From NCBI GenBank assembly GCA_038245725.1, contig JBBRSD010000014.1, forward strand, positions 1-29,861: DNA of 29,861 nt, read 5' to 3'. Position 1 is the stretch's first letter. Every line of letters begins with the position of its first letter. The notes beneath the pieces were generated by a model that saw only the letters and a list, made by a program, of their open reading frames with translations, did not search any database and had not been told where the DNA came from. A program made the position numbers and the translations under genes. Positions 1 through 8,134 of the stretch are shown piece after piece. This DNA is from JBBRSD01 sp038245725 (GTDB lineage: Bacteria > Actinomycetota > Coriobacteriia > Anaerosomatales > JAAXUF01).

Positions 1-3000
1 GAAGGCGCTGACGTAGACGGTGCTCGCGCTGTTGACGGGAAGTCCGGTGACGGTCGCGCTCGTGCCGGTGTAGGTGCCGTACTTCGAGCCGCCCACGTAC
101 AGGTCGTAGTGGTCGATGCCCGACTCGGCGTCGGTGGCGCCAGACCAGGCGACCGAGAACGAACCGGTCGTCACAGCGCTTGCGGTCAGCGTGGTGGGAG
201 CTGTGGGCGACGAGGTGTCGAGCTTGAGCGTGAGCGTCTTGGTGGCCTCGTTCGCATGCTGGTTCGCCTGGTCGACGGACCAGTACGACAGCGTGTGGGT
301 GCCGATCGACGGCATGGGGACCGTGGCCGTGTAAGTCGCAAGCGCCGATGAGTCCCAGCGGTAGTAGGTCCAAGCCGACACCGTCGGTGAGACCGAGAAG
401 GAGACCGTCGGGACGGTCACATACCAGCCGTTTGTGCCGTCCGGAACGAGGGGCGTCTGAGTCGTAGAGGTGCTGAGTGCAGCCAGCGTATTGGTCTTCC
501 CGTACGCGACGGGGCTGTTTGCCGAGACGTTGCCCGCTTTGTCGTAGGCGTCCACCCAGAAGGTGTACGTCGCGTTGGCTATCAGCCCCGATGCAAATGC
601 CGAAGTCACCACCGGAGACGTAGTCGTCACCAGTGTCGGGGCTCCGGCTCCCAGCTGGTACCAGAGTTCGTAATGATCGATGCCGGATGCGTTGTCGCTC
701 GCCGCGCTCCACGAGATCTGGATCGTGTCGGAATTGATCGGTGTCGTCGTAGGCGCAGGCGGAGCGGCTGGCGGAGTGATGTCGCCCTTCAATACCGCGG
801 CCTTGACCGATTCGACCTTGTTCGCGGCGTTGACCGAGAAGAAGTACAGCGTGTGCACCCCCTCAGACGCGACGAATGAGCCGGAGTACGGGGTAAACGG
901 CCCGACCGTCGTATCCCAACTGTAGTAAGGCTGGGCCTGCTGATCGGGGGTGAGCGTAAGCATGGGGAGCGCATCCTGGTACCAACCACCGAACCCGTCA
1001 GGCGCGGATGGACTCGCGGACAGAGTGGTCGCCGGCGCAGCCTGGCTCGTGGTGCGTAGAATCGTCCCGCCTGTGCCCACGGTATATCCGTGATTTGCGT
1101 CGGTGAAGACCACGCCACTGAGCTTCTGCGCCGCACCGAGCTGCCCGTATCCCGAGTTCTGCGTCAGCCAGGTTGTGCCGCCGTTGCTGGTCTGCGCGAT
1201 CGTCCCGCTCTGGCCCACCGCCAAGGCGGTCTGCGACGAGATCGCCGAGACTCCGGTAAACGACGTGGTCAGCGGCGTGGTCTGCGGCGTCCAGGTGGCT
1301 CCGCTGTTGGAGGTCTTGTACATCACGCCGAGGGCAGCGCACGCCCAGCCGATGTTGTTGTCCGGAGCCGGCGCGAAGCTGATGCCGGTGAACGGCTGGG
1401 TGCCCACCGTTGCCGTGGTCCACGTAGCACCATAGTCGGTGGTTCTCAGGATGCCTGGATGACCGTTGCCGGCGGTGTGGTTCATCGCCGCGAACGCAAC
1501 GCCCGGCGTCGTGGTAGCGGGGAAGGTGACCGCAAGTACCTCGTCGGCGGCGCTGAGCGTCGGCATCGATGTGGGGGTCAGCCAGTTGGTGCCGGCGTTC
1601 GAGGTGTAGCGAATGATGCCGGCCGCACCCGCGACGATCGCATGGTTCGAATCTCCCGGCTTGCATGCGATCGCGTTGAGCTGGTTCGTGCCCGCGTTTG
1701 GAGTCTGCGCGGCCCACGTGCTGCCTCCGCTGGTTGTGTGGCCGACGACGCCGTTGGCGCCCGCGAACCAGCCGTTGCTGTTATCGGCGAAGGTGATGCC
1801 GAAGATGTTGACGCTCGTTCCCGGGGTTTGCGCGAACCACGTGGACCCGCCGTCCTGTGACGCGAGCACATTGCCGCCGTTGCCGCCGATCCACAGGTGG
1901 CTGGCGTCTGAGAACGCCACGGCGTTCAGCTGCACGTACGTTCCGAGTTGCTGAGATGTCCAGTGGACGCCCCCGTCGGTGGTCTTGCGAATGACGCCGG
2001 TATCGCCGAAATAGTAGCCGTTGTTGGCGTCGACGAAGGTCAGGCTGTTGATGCCCACCGTGGTTCCAGCCGGCAGGCCGGAGCTGGTCGCGGCCACGAA
2101 CGCCCCTGACCCGACACTCCAGAGCCTGATCGTTCCCGCCGCCCCGCCGATCCACCCTTGCGTCGTGCTCACATACTGCACCGTGTAGAGGTTCTGCGTG
2201 GTGCCCGTGGTAGAGGTGCGGTTCGTCCACGTCGTCCCGTTTGTGGTCGACCAGAGAAGACCTGCGTTGCCGACGATCCACACGTTATTGGTGCCCGGAA
2301 TGCCCCGGATGGCGTTCAAAGTCTGGTTGTTCTGCGGCGCGGTTTGAGCACTCACCGACCAAGAGGCACCGCTGTTGGCCGACGAGATGTAGAGGATGGT
2401 GCTCTTGGCCCCGACTGCCCAGCCGTGATACGGATCGGTGAAGTAGACGCCTGTGAGGTTCTGTGTGGTCCCAGACGCGAGCGTGTTCCAGATCCCGCCA
2501 CCGTTCGTCGTGTAGCGCAGCGTCCCCGCGTTGCCTACCGCGAAACCCGTGCTGGTGGCTGTTGTCGAGAACCAGACCCCGTTCAGCTGGTTCGTCGTGC
2601 CGGACGTTTGAGCCGCCCAAGTGAATCCACCGTCGCTCGACCGGCGAATCACCCCCGCATCACCCACGATGTATCCGTTCACGTTGTCGGTGAAGCTCAT
2701 GCCACGCCACGTCGTGGTGCCCGAATTGCCTCCGAGCCACGAGGTGCCGCCGTTAGTCGTGAGTTCGCCGGCACCGTTGGCGCCAGCGGCCCACCCGTGG
2801 CTCGCGTCGGTGAACCAGGACGCAAGCAGGTTCGAGGTCACGGCGGCCGAAGGCGTCGTCCACGTGGTCCCCCCATCGGACGAGTAGAACATCGTCCCGA
2901 GATCCCCCACCAAGGATGCATGAGTCGAGTCAATGAACTGCACTGCTCTGGCCGCGATCTGGGGACCGCTCATCTGACTGATCGTGTCGTTGGTCCACGT

Positions 3001-4059
3001 GACCGAACCCACGGCGGCGGCGGACGCGTTCGTTGTCTTATACACGGCGCCGCTGGCGCCCACGACGAGGCAGGTGTTCGCATCGATCATGCTCACGCCG
3101 AACATCTGGGCGTTTTGCTGTGATGTCAGCAGGGCCCACGTCGCGCCACCGTTGATCGTGCGCCAGACACTCCATCCTCCGGCGTTGCTGTTTCCTACCG
3201 CGTAACCGACGTTCGCGTTGCCCGGAGCAAACGAGACACCGTACAAGGCGACTCCGGCGACGGCTGGCGTCTGCTTGACCCAAGTGGCGCCGCCATCGGT
3301 GGTCTTCACGATCATGCCGTTATCGCCCACGGCGTACGCCGTATTGGAGGTCGCCCAGCTGACCGACGCCAGCGTCGTTGCCGCAGCCTTTGCGGGGTTC
3401 GTGGCCGCGTCTTGCCATGTACCGCCGCCGTTGGTCGTGTAGCAGATGACTCCAGACTGCGCGACGATGATGAGCCTCTGCGCGTCGTAAGCGGCGATGC
3501 CCTTCGGGGCCACTGGGCCAAGGTCCGCTGGCAGCGTCGTCACCGTGGTCCACGACGAACCGCCATTGACCGTCTGCTTGACCAGCCCGTTTCCTCCAAC
3601 GACCCATCCAGTGTTCGAGTCCGCAAACACGACGTCGGTGAGGTCTTTCTGATTGCGCTGATCGGTCGAGATACGCGGGTCCTGATAGGCCCACGTGATG
3701 CCGGCATCGCTCGTCTTGAGCACGACGCCGTTTCTGCCGACAGCCCAGCCGTGCTGCGTGTCGATGAACGACTGGGCAAGGACGTCGTTGCCTTGCGGAA
3801 GCGGGTTGTTCCAGTACCAGCTGGAGTCGCCGCCCGGACCGGTGGAGACATAACACGACGCCGGAATGGGCAAGAGAAGAGCGGCCCAGAGGATGATTAG
3901 GGCAACAAGAAGGCGACGTCGCGGCAACACGGCCGGACGATCGGCTTGAAATCCGCCGAACCTTCGATCGAGCAACAGGTCATTCCCATCTGTTTTGAGC
4001 ACCGCGACCGCTCGGCTTTCGCCGAGATCGCGCTCCGTCGTCGCGGCCCCGCTACCCAT
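1..4059 (-). CDS. Large secreted Ycf48/BNR-repeat protein with C-terminal Ig/FN3-like domains (3' end cut by window edge)
   Basis: The frame is open from a stop at 4227-4225 to base 1, so the C-terminus is missing. From ATG 4059 the N-terminus is polar. A basic-hydrophobic stretch (RRRLLVALIILWAALLLPIP, about residues 48-67) then reads as a signal peptide or anchor. GTG 3930, only a few residues before that stretch, is an equally plausible start, and neither has a clear ribosome site. The body is about 21 tandem units of 40-50 residues with the pattern G-(W/Y)-x-V-G-x-x-G-x-(I/V)-x-x-(T/S)-T-x-G-G-x-x-W. This is the signature of Ycf48-like/BNR propeller blades. After about base 1060 there are alternating Ig-like segments (GWY...P...Y-W-D) and FN3 segments (SGIDHYELW, SGIDHYDLY). 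Seen: repeats and export signal. Inferred: an extracytoplasmic adhesive or carbohydrate/protein-binding role; no catalytic motif is visible. It is transcribed away from its neighbours. Confidence 0.85.
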   Translation of the reverse strand, partial: MGSGAATTERDLGESRAVAVLKTDGNDLLLDRRFGGFQADRPAVLPRRRLLVALIILWAALLLPIPASCYVSTGPGGDSSWYWNNPLPQGNDVLAQSFIDTQHGWAVGRNGVVLKTSDAGITWAYQDPRISTDQRNQKDLTDVVFADSNTGWVVGGNGLVKQTVNGGSSWTTVTTLPADLGPVAPKGIAAYDAQRLIIVAQSGVICYTTNGGGTWQDAATNPAKAAATTLASVSWATSNTAYAVGDNGMIVKTTDGGATWVKQTPAVAGVALYGVSFAPGNANVGYAVGNSNAGGWSVWRTINGGATWALLTSQQNAQMFGVSMIDANTCLVVGASGAVYKTTNASAAAVGSVTWTNDTISQMSGPQIAARAVQFIDSTHASLVGDLGTMFYSSDGGTTWTTPSAAVTSNLLASWFTDASHGWAAGANGAGELTTNGGTSWLGGNSGTTTWRGMSFTDNVNGYIVGDAGVIRRSSDGGFTWAAQTSGTTNQLNGVWFSTTATSTGFAVGNAGTLRYTTNGGGIWNTLASGTTQNLTGVYFTDPYHGWAVGAKSTILYISSANSGASWSVSAQTAPQNNQTLNAIRGIPGTNNVWIVGNAGLLWSTTNGTTWTNRTSTTGTTQNLYTVQYVSTTQGWIGGAAGTIRLWSVGSGAFVAATSSGLPAGTTVGINSLTFVDANNGYYFGDTGVIRKTTDGGVHWTSQQLGTYVQLNAVAFSDASHLWIGGNGGNVLASQDGGSTWFAQTPGTSVNIFGITFADNSNGWFAGANGVVGHTTSGGSTWAAQTPNAGTNQLNAIACKPGDSNHAIVAGAAGIIRYTSNAGTNWLTPTSMPTLSAADEVLAVTFPATTTPGVAFAAMNHTAGNGHPGILRTTDYGATWTTATVGTQPFTGISFAPAPDNNIGWACAALGVMYKTSNSGATWTPQTTPLTTSFTGVSAISSQTALAVGQSGTIAQTSNGGTTWLTQNSGYGQLGAAQKLSGVVFTDANHGYTVGTGGTILRTTSQAAPATTLSASPSAPDGFGGWYQDALPMLTLTPDQQAQPYYSWDTTVGPFTPYSGSFVASEGVHTLYFFSVNAANKVESVKAAVLKGDITPPAAPPAPTTTPINSDTIQISWSAASDNASGIDHYELWYQLGAGAPTLVTTTSPVVTSAFASGLIANATYTFWVDAYDKAGNVSANSPVAYGKTNTLAALSTSTTQTPLVPDGTNGWYVTVPTVSFSVSPTVSAWTYYRWDSSALATYTATVPMPSIGTHTLSYWSVDQANQHANEATKTLTLKLDTSSPTAPTTLTASAVTTGSFSVAWSGATDAESGIDHYDLYVGGSKYGTYTGTSATVTGLPVNSASTVYVSAF

Positions 4060-4455
4060 GTGGAGCGGACAGGATCGCGACCCCCCAAACCAACGTCGCA
4101 GGCGCTCTTTCAGCCCAACCCCTGCTGACCAGGCCTCCTCTCGTGGTGCGCGCTTCGGCGGCCCCTGGCCACTGTCCGAATAAGACTCCGGATCCGCCTC
4201 GCCAAATACCGGCGGGCGTATTGATCAATTCTACGCTGCTAGAGGGCCTTTCGTCTCGCCGCGCCAGACGGAAGAATCCAAAAGGATGACGCCGTTGAGC
4301 AGGGCAATTCGACTGACACGCCCGCCGAGCGATGGCCTTTCGTTCAGGGCGCGCCGATTATCCCGCTGCGGAGAGGCTCCAGTCATCGTATTCACACAAA
4401 GACCACGCGTCGCACCAGGTATTCTGCCGCAGTAGTATCTCGTTGGCCTGTGGCC
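4060..4455. other. Intergenic region, no gene seen
   Basis: About 400 bases between two minus-strand genes. All six frames hold only short, low-quality reading frames. A TAGAAT hexamer on the minus strand (complement of 4228-4233) could be a -10 box for the large repeat protein, but there is no convincing -35 partner. I see no RNA fold or repeat that I would name. Confidence 0.5.
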
Positions 4456-4905
4456 TCACGCGTCGGTGCGCGCGAGGCGATCGAACGTCGCCTTGTAGCT
4501 CGAGAGCAGGAATCGCCTGCCCACGAGCTTGAGTGCCATCACCACCGCGCACCCGACGGGACTTGCCGCCATTCGTACGGCATCGATCTCGACGTGGCTA
4601 CCCGCGTTCGCTGCTCCCACGGTCACGCGGATGACCGTGCCCGGCGCAAACACATCGCTCTCTTCAAGCGTCCACGACACCGTCCCCGGCTGGGACCAGT
4701 CGTAGCGCTCTCGAACCCAGATGTGGGGGCTGTGGGTACCCTCCCTGACCAGAGCGCACGTTTCGCCGAGCTCGTAGACGAAGTACTTCTCCGCGTCGAG
4801 ACCAGGCCAGATCTCCAAGCGGTTCGCCGAGAAATCGATGAGCGCCGCGACCACTCTGTCGGGAGCGAGCGGAGTCGTGAAGTCGACGTACCTGTGGACT
4901 CGCAT
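4456..4905 (-). CDS. SRPBCC (START-like / polyketide cyclase-type) domain protein
   Basis: 149 residues, the usual length for a stand-alone SRPBCC domain. The opening has the family rhythm: a first strand with VHRYVDF, then the PDRVVAALIDFSANRLEIWP helix region. An antiparallel sheet follows (FVYELGETCALVREG, ERYDWSQPGTVSWTLEES, VIRVTVGAANAGSHVEIDAV), with a long C-terminal helix containing ALKLVGRRFLL. Such domains form a deep hydrophobic cavity for lipids or other nonpolar ligands; the ligand here cannot be read from sequence. ATG 4905 has a purine-rich GAGGGAG about ten bases upstream. It is divergent from the Rieske operon, with about 245 bases between them in which I see no clear promoter. 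There is no signal peptide, so it is probably cytoplasmic. Family call is fairly firm, function unknown. Confidence 0.7.
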   Translation of the reverse strand: MRVHRYVDFTTPLAPDRVVAALIDFSANRLEIWPGLDAEKYFVYELGETCALVREGTHSPHIWVRERYDWSQPGTVSWTLEESDVFAPGTVIRVTVGAANAGSHVEIDAVRMAASPVGCAVVMALKLVGRRFLLSSYKATFDRLARTDA

Positions 4906-5149
4906 CGCCCTCGAACTCCCTCATGGTTCATGACGCCTCGATTGACCTGTACCCGGATAGCTCGAGTGCGTGTTCGTCGCGCGCCTCGGTGCGCACCTTC
5001 TGGCTAGCGATCCTGGCAGGGCTGACGCACTCGCAGCTGAGACCAGCTCGACACAATGGAGCGTATGACTGGCGCATGTCGCTCCTTGCTGGAACGCCAA
5101 ATCAGCATGTTGGGGAATGAATCCTCAACGACCCAAGGAGTGAGCGACC

Positions 5150-5671
5150 ATGCCAGACAAAACACAGCACGATCCTTCCCGGGGGGAATTCCTTGCTTGG
5201 CTGTCGGGGGCATTCGTGTTCCTCGGCGTGCTCTTCAATGCGATACCTCTGGTTGGGGCGCTCGTCGCCAAGCCTTTCGGAGCCGCGGCCGAGCAGTTCG
5301 TTCGCGTCGGTCCGACTAGCGCGCTTAAGGTGGGCGCGCCCACGAGCCTGACGTTCGTCGATGTGCAGCAGGACGCGTACCTGCACCAGACAGTGGGCCG
5401 CAACGTGTGGGCAGTGAAGCAGCCGACCGGAGACATCGTTGTCTTCTCGCCCATCTGCCCGCACCTCGGCTGCCAAGTCGCGTGGGAAACCGCGAACAAC
5501 CGCTTCCTGTGCCCCTGTCACACGAGCATCTTCAACGTCGAGGGCAAGCTGCTTTCCGGCCCTTCCCCACGAGACCTGGACGTCTTGCCAAGCAAGGTCG
5601 TCGACGGTGAGCTGCTCGTGATGTGGCAGCAGTTCAAACTCACGACCCCCGAGAAGACCCCAATCGCCTAG
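5150..5671 (+). CDS. qcrA: Rieske iron-sulfur protein of a cytochrome bc/b6-type complex
   Basis: 173 residues. One N-terminal hydrophobic helix (about residues 14-40) anchors the protein and is followed by the soluble Rieske fold. The 2Fe-2S ligands are Cys103-x-His105 and Cys121-x-x-His124, and the disulfide pair Cys108/Cys123 is present (CPHLGC and CPCH boxes). The protein would take electrons from quinol at the Qo site of the neighbouring cytochrome b and pass them to a c-type haem on the outer face of the membrane. The N-terminus has SRGEFL where Tat-dependent Rieske proteins usually have SRRxFL, so only one of the twin arginines is present. A strong AAGGAG lies eight bases before ATG 5150. 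The stop is nine bases before the cytochrome b gene, so the two form an operon. Confidence 0.93.
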   Translation: MPDKTQHDPSRGEFLAWLSGAFVFLGVLFNAIPLVGALVAKPFGAAAEQFVRVGPTSALKVGAPTSLTFVDVQQDAYLHQTVGRNVWAVKQPTGDIVVFSPICPHLGCQVAWETANNRFLCPCHTSIFNVEGKLLSGPSPRDLDVLPSKVVDGELLVMWQQFKLTTPEKTPIA

Positions 5672-5680
5672 GAGGCGACC

Positions 5681-7240
5681 ATGATGCGCGAACCAGGCTG
5701 GTTCGAACGCCGATTGCCGCTGGCTCGGTGGGCCCGTGAGTTCGTGACCGAGGATATTCCGGGAGGCGCAAGCTACTGGTACGCCTTCGGCTCAGCGACA
5801 GCAATCACATTCGTTCTGTTGATCGTGACGGGCATGTGGCAGCTCATCTACTACGTGCCGTCGACCGAGCATGCGTACGACAGCGTGAACTTCCTTCGAT
5901 TCCAGGTTCCGTTCGGTTGGCTGATTCACGGACTCCACTTCTGGGCGTCGACCGCCATGGGCGTCCTTGTGCTCCTGCACCTGACACAGGTGTTCATCTG
6001 GGGAGCGTTCAAGAAGCCCAGGGAGCTGACCTGGGTGCTCGGCGTCGTGCTCATGCTCGCAACAATGCTGGCGATATTCACCGGCTCGCCCTTGCCGTGG
6101 GACAAACGTGGCTTCATCGCGGCGCAGGTCGCCAATGGCATCGGTGGATCGGTTCCAATCGTCGGCGGATTCGTCAAGCAGATCATCTGGGGCGGCGATC
6201 TGGTGGGGCAGTTGGCGCTGTCACGACTGTTCTGGCTGCACATCGCGATTCTTCCGCTCGTGATCGGCGGGCTGTTTCTCCTGCACCTCCTTGCGTTCCG
6301 CGTGCCGGGAGGCGCATCGTCGTTCTCGGAGAAGCGCAACTCCTCCAGGGTCGGTCGATTCTGGCCCGACCAGCTACTCAAGGACTTCATGGCGTATTCG
6401 CTCGTGTTCGTGGCGCTCGTCGGGCTGAGTTCGCTGGTGATGACACCAGTCCTCGGCCCGGCCGATCCACTCGACGCCACGTACATCGGCAAACCCGAAT
6501 GGCCTTTCCTGTTTCTCTACCAGGCGCTCAAGTACGTTCCAGGCCGATTCGAGCCGATCGCCATCGTCCTCTTGCCTCTCGCCGGCCTCGTGCTGCTCTT
6601 CGGCGTGCCATGGCTCGACCGTTCGCCTGAACGCGCGCCCCTCAAAAGACCCGTCGCGATCGGCATGTTCGCGGTCGCGACCGTGGCGATTCTGTGGCTC
6701 AGCGTTCTCGGCAACAGTGGCCCGACGGAGATCATCTCGAAAGCCACCGGCGGTGCGTCGTCGGTCGAATCGAGCGCGACAACCGTTACTGCGACAGGCT
6801 TCACGGCAACCGCGCCGTATGTCATTGGAAGTCCCGAACACGGGGCGACCGTCTTCGCCAACTTCTGCGAATCGTGTCACGGTCCCCATGGCGACGGCAA
6901 TGCGACCGGCGACGTCCAAGCCCCAGGATTGAACCCCGTCGATCCCGGCATCTACGCCCAAGATCCTCAGCAATTCGCTCTCAAAATCGATGAGGTGATC
7001 GAGAACGGAGCTATCGACAAAGACAAGGTACTGATGCCGGCGTTCGGCTCGAGCTCAATCATGTCGCAGGCGCAGATCGCCGACGTTGAAGCGTACATCC
7101 TGCTGCTGAACGGGGCCAATCGCGCGCAGGTCCAGCGGCCCGGCGTCGACCCGAAGTCTTTCTTCTTCATCACTCTCATGGCTTTCGCCGTCGCTGACGT
7201 CGCAGGTTTGATCGGGTTAGCGCTCAGGCGGAGGAGGTAA
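5681..7240 (+). CDS. qcrB: Cytochrome b (b6 + subunit IV) fused to a C-terminal cytochrome c domain
   Basis: 519 residues in three parts. Residues 30-210 are the cytochrome b6-like four-helix core. Its haem ligand pairs are His86/His100 and His187/His202; the second pair is spaced by 14 residues, as in b6 and Gram-positive QcrB rather than mitochondrial b. Residues 230-345 correspond to subunit IV and carry the Qo-site motif as PEWP (272-275) instead of PEWY. Residues 380-480 are a class-I-like cytochrome c domain with CESCH at 396-400 and a probable Met452 axial ligand. A last helix (about 492-514) ends in RRRR. The protein would oxidise quinol with the Rieske protein and pass electrons to its own haem c. 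AGGAGG lies seven bases before ATG 5681; ATG 5684 is an alternative. In Bacillus the c domain is fused to a separate subunit IV, so this all-in-one chain is less usual. Confidence 0.92.
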   Translation: MMREPGWFERRLPLARWAREFVTEDIPGGASYWYAFGSATAITFVLLIVTGMWQLIYYVPSTEHAYDSVNFLRFQVPFGWLIHGLHFWASTAMGVLVLLHLTQVFIWGAFKKPRELTWVLGVVLMLATMLAIFTGSPLPWDKRGFIAAQVANGIGGSVPIVGGFVKQIIWGGDLVGQLALSRLFWLHIAILPLVIGGLFLLHLLAFRVPGGASSFSEKRNSSRVGRFWPDQLLKDFMAYSLVFVALVGLSSLVMTPVLGPADPLDATYIGKPEWPFLFLYQALKYVPGRFEPIAIVLLPLAGLVLLFGVPWLDRSPERAPLKRPVAIGMFAVATVAILWLSVLGNSGPTEIISKATGGASSVESSATTVTATGFTATAPYVIGSPEHGATVFANFCESCHGPHGDGNATGDVQAPGLNPVDPGIYAQDPQQFALKIDEVIENGAIDKDKVLMPAFGSSSIMSQAQIADVEAYILLLNGANRAQVQRPGVDPKSFFFITLMAFAVADVAGLIGLALRRRR

Positions 7241-7333
7241 TTGTCACGAGCTGGAATACCCGAGCCCCCTAATTGGGGTATGCACTGCCCGACGCGGCAA
7301 TGAATGCGCCGTATCTCGATGAATGGAGACACC

Positions 7334-7849
7334 ATGAAAAGGCTAGCTCTGATACTGATGCTTCTGCTCGGTGTGCTCGTCGTGTTCGCGCTGGGCGGCT
7401 GTTCGTCCCAGCCGGCTGCGACTACGACACCGGCGCCAACCACGACGCCGGCGGGCCATCCGGTACTCGACAGCGTGCAGCTGTCCGACATCGCGCCTGG
7501 CCTCGGGACAATCATGGTCGAGGTGGGTCATCGTAACTGGCTGCTCTACTACGCCGCGACCGGCGGTAACTGGGACTTGGCCGCCTATCAAGCCAAGGAG
7601 ATCGGCGAGGTCATGGAGATCGGCGAGACGACGAGGCCCGCGCGCAAAGCCGGCCTCGTGAAGTTCGGGACCGACGGGCTCACGCCGGTCAACGCGGCAA
7701 TCAAGGCAAAGGACAGCGCCGCCTTCATGACCGCGTGGAAGACCGAGGTCGACGCCTGCAACAAGTGTCACGTCGACCAGAAGTTCGCGTATATGAAGTG
7801 GAGCCTGCCGAAGACCGCACCGGAGGGCCTGCAGCTGACGGCTCCGTAG
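7334..7849 (+). CDS. Haem c lipoprotein with C-terminal CxxCH (cytochrome c'-like)
   Basis: 171 residues from ATG 7334, chosen because GGAGAC lies just upstream and a lipoprotein signal begins at once (MKRLALILM..., lipobox LGGC with Cys23). A Thr/Pro/Ala-rich tether (residues 27-42) leads to a helical domain. The single haem site CNKCH (142-146) is near the C-terminus. That position, and the predicted helix bundle before it, resemble cytochrome c' and related small c cytochromes rather than class I. It lies about 93 bases after the cytochrome b-c gene and before strong hairpins, so it is probably the last gene of that operon. Inferred role: electron carrier or sensor on the outer face of the membrane, accepting electrons from the b-c fusion. 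The sixth haem ligand cannot be assigned, so gas binding is possible but unproven. Confidence 0.8.
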   Translation: MKRLALILMLLLGVLVVFALGGCSSQPAATTTPAPTTTPAGHPVLDSVQLSDIAPGLGTIMVEVGHRNWLLYYAATGGNWDLAAYQAKEIGEVMEIGETTRPARKAGLVKFGTDGLTPVNAAIKAKDSAAFMTAWKTEVDACNKCHVDQKFAYMKWSLPKTAPEGLQLTAP

Positions 7850-7857
7850 GACCACAC

Positions 7858-7891
7858 GTCGCGGCTCCCGCCCTCCCTGGCGGGACGCGAC
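7858..7891. repeat. Stem-loop immediately downstream of the haem lipoprotein
   Basis: Arms gtcgcg...tcccgcc and ggcggga...cgcgac pair perfectly apart from a two-base bulge (gc), around a six-base loop (ctccct). It starts nine bases after the stop codon. It has no T-tract, so it is more likely an RNA-stabilising or attenuating hairpin, or half of a double terminator, than an intrinsic terminator on its own. Confidence 0.6.
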
Positions 7892-7897
7892 ATAGCG

Positions 7898-7949
7898 AGG
7901 CACATGGAAGAGGCCCCGGCAGCTCCGCCGGGGCCTCTTCCATGTGCCT
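7898..7949. terminator. Very long perfect hairpin, probable bidirectional terminator
   Basis: A 23-base-pair uninterrupted stem (core ggaagaggccccggc / gccggggcctcttcc) with a six-base loop (agctcc). It closes the plus-strand Rieske/cytochrome operon and faces the end of the minus-strand HD-GYP gene, so it could stop transcription from both sides. It lacks a run of T, which is common for terminators in high-GC actinobacteria. Confidence 0.7.
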
Positions 7950-8134
7950 TCGACTCGAGACGAACTCGATACGCCCTCACGCGTCCTCCGGAGGCGATTC
8001 CAGACGACTGCGCCCGCGCGCTTTCAAGATCGTCATGCCATGCTCGTGGCGACGACCGTAGTGGCAATGGCCGCTGACGGGAGCGCCCCGCCAAGCTTGC
8101 GTTCCGCCTTCAGGCGCCGTTCTCGTCGCTGCAG

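Noticed and set aside
2158..3123. A 321-codon plus-strand frame opposite the repeat protein
   Set aside because: Arg/His-rich antisense of the repeat region. Its pseudo-repetitiveness comes from the blades on the other strand.
1..3860. The repeated pattern taken as a DNA-level tandem repeat or CRISPR-like array
   Set aside because: Periodicity exists only at the protein level (40-50 residue blades). Nucleotide identity between units is low and there are no constant repeats with unique spacers.
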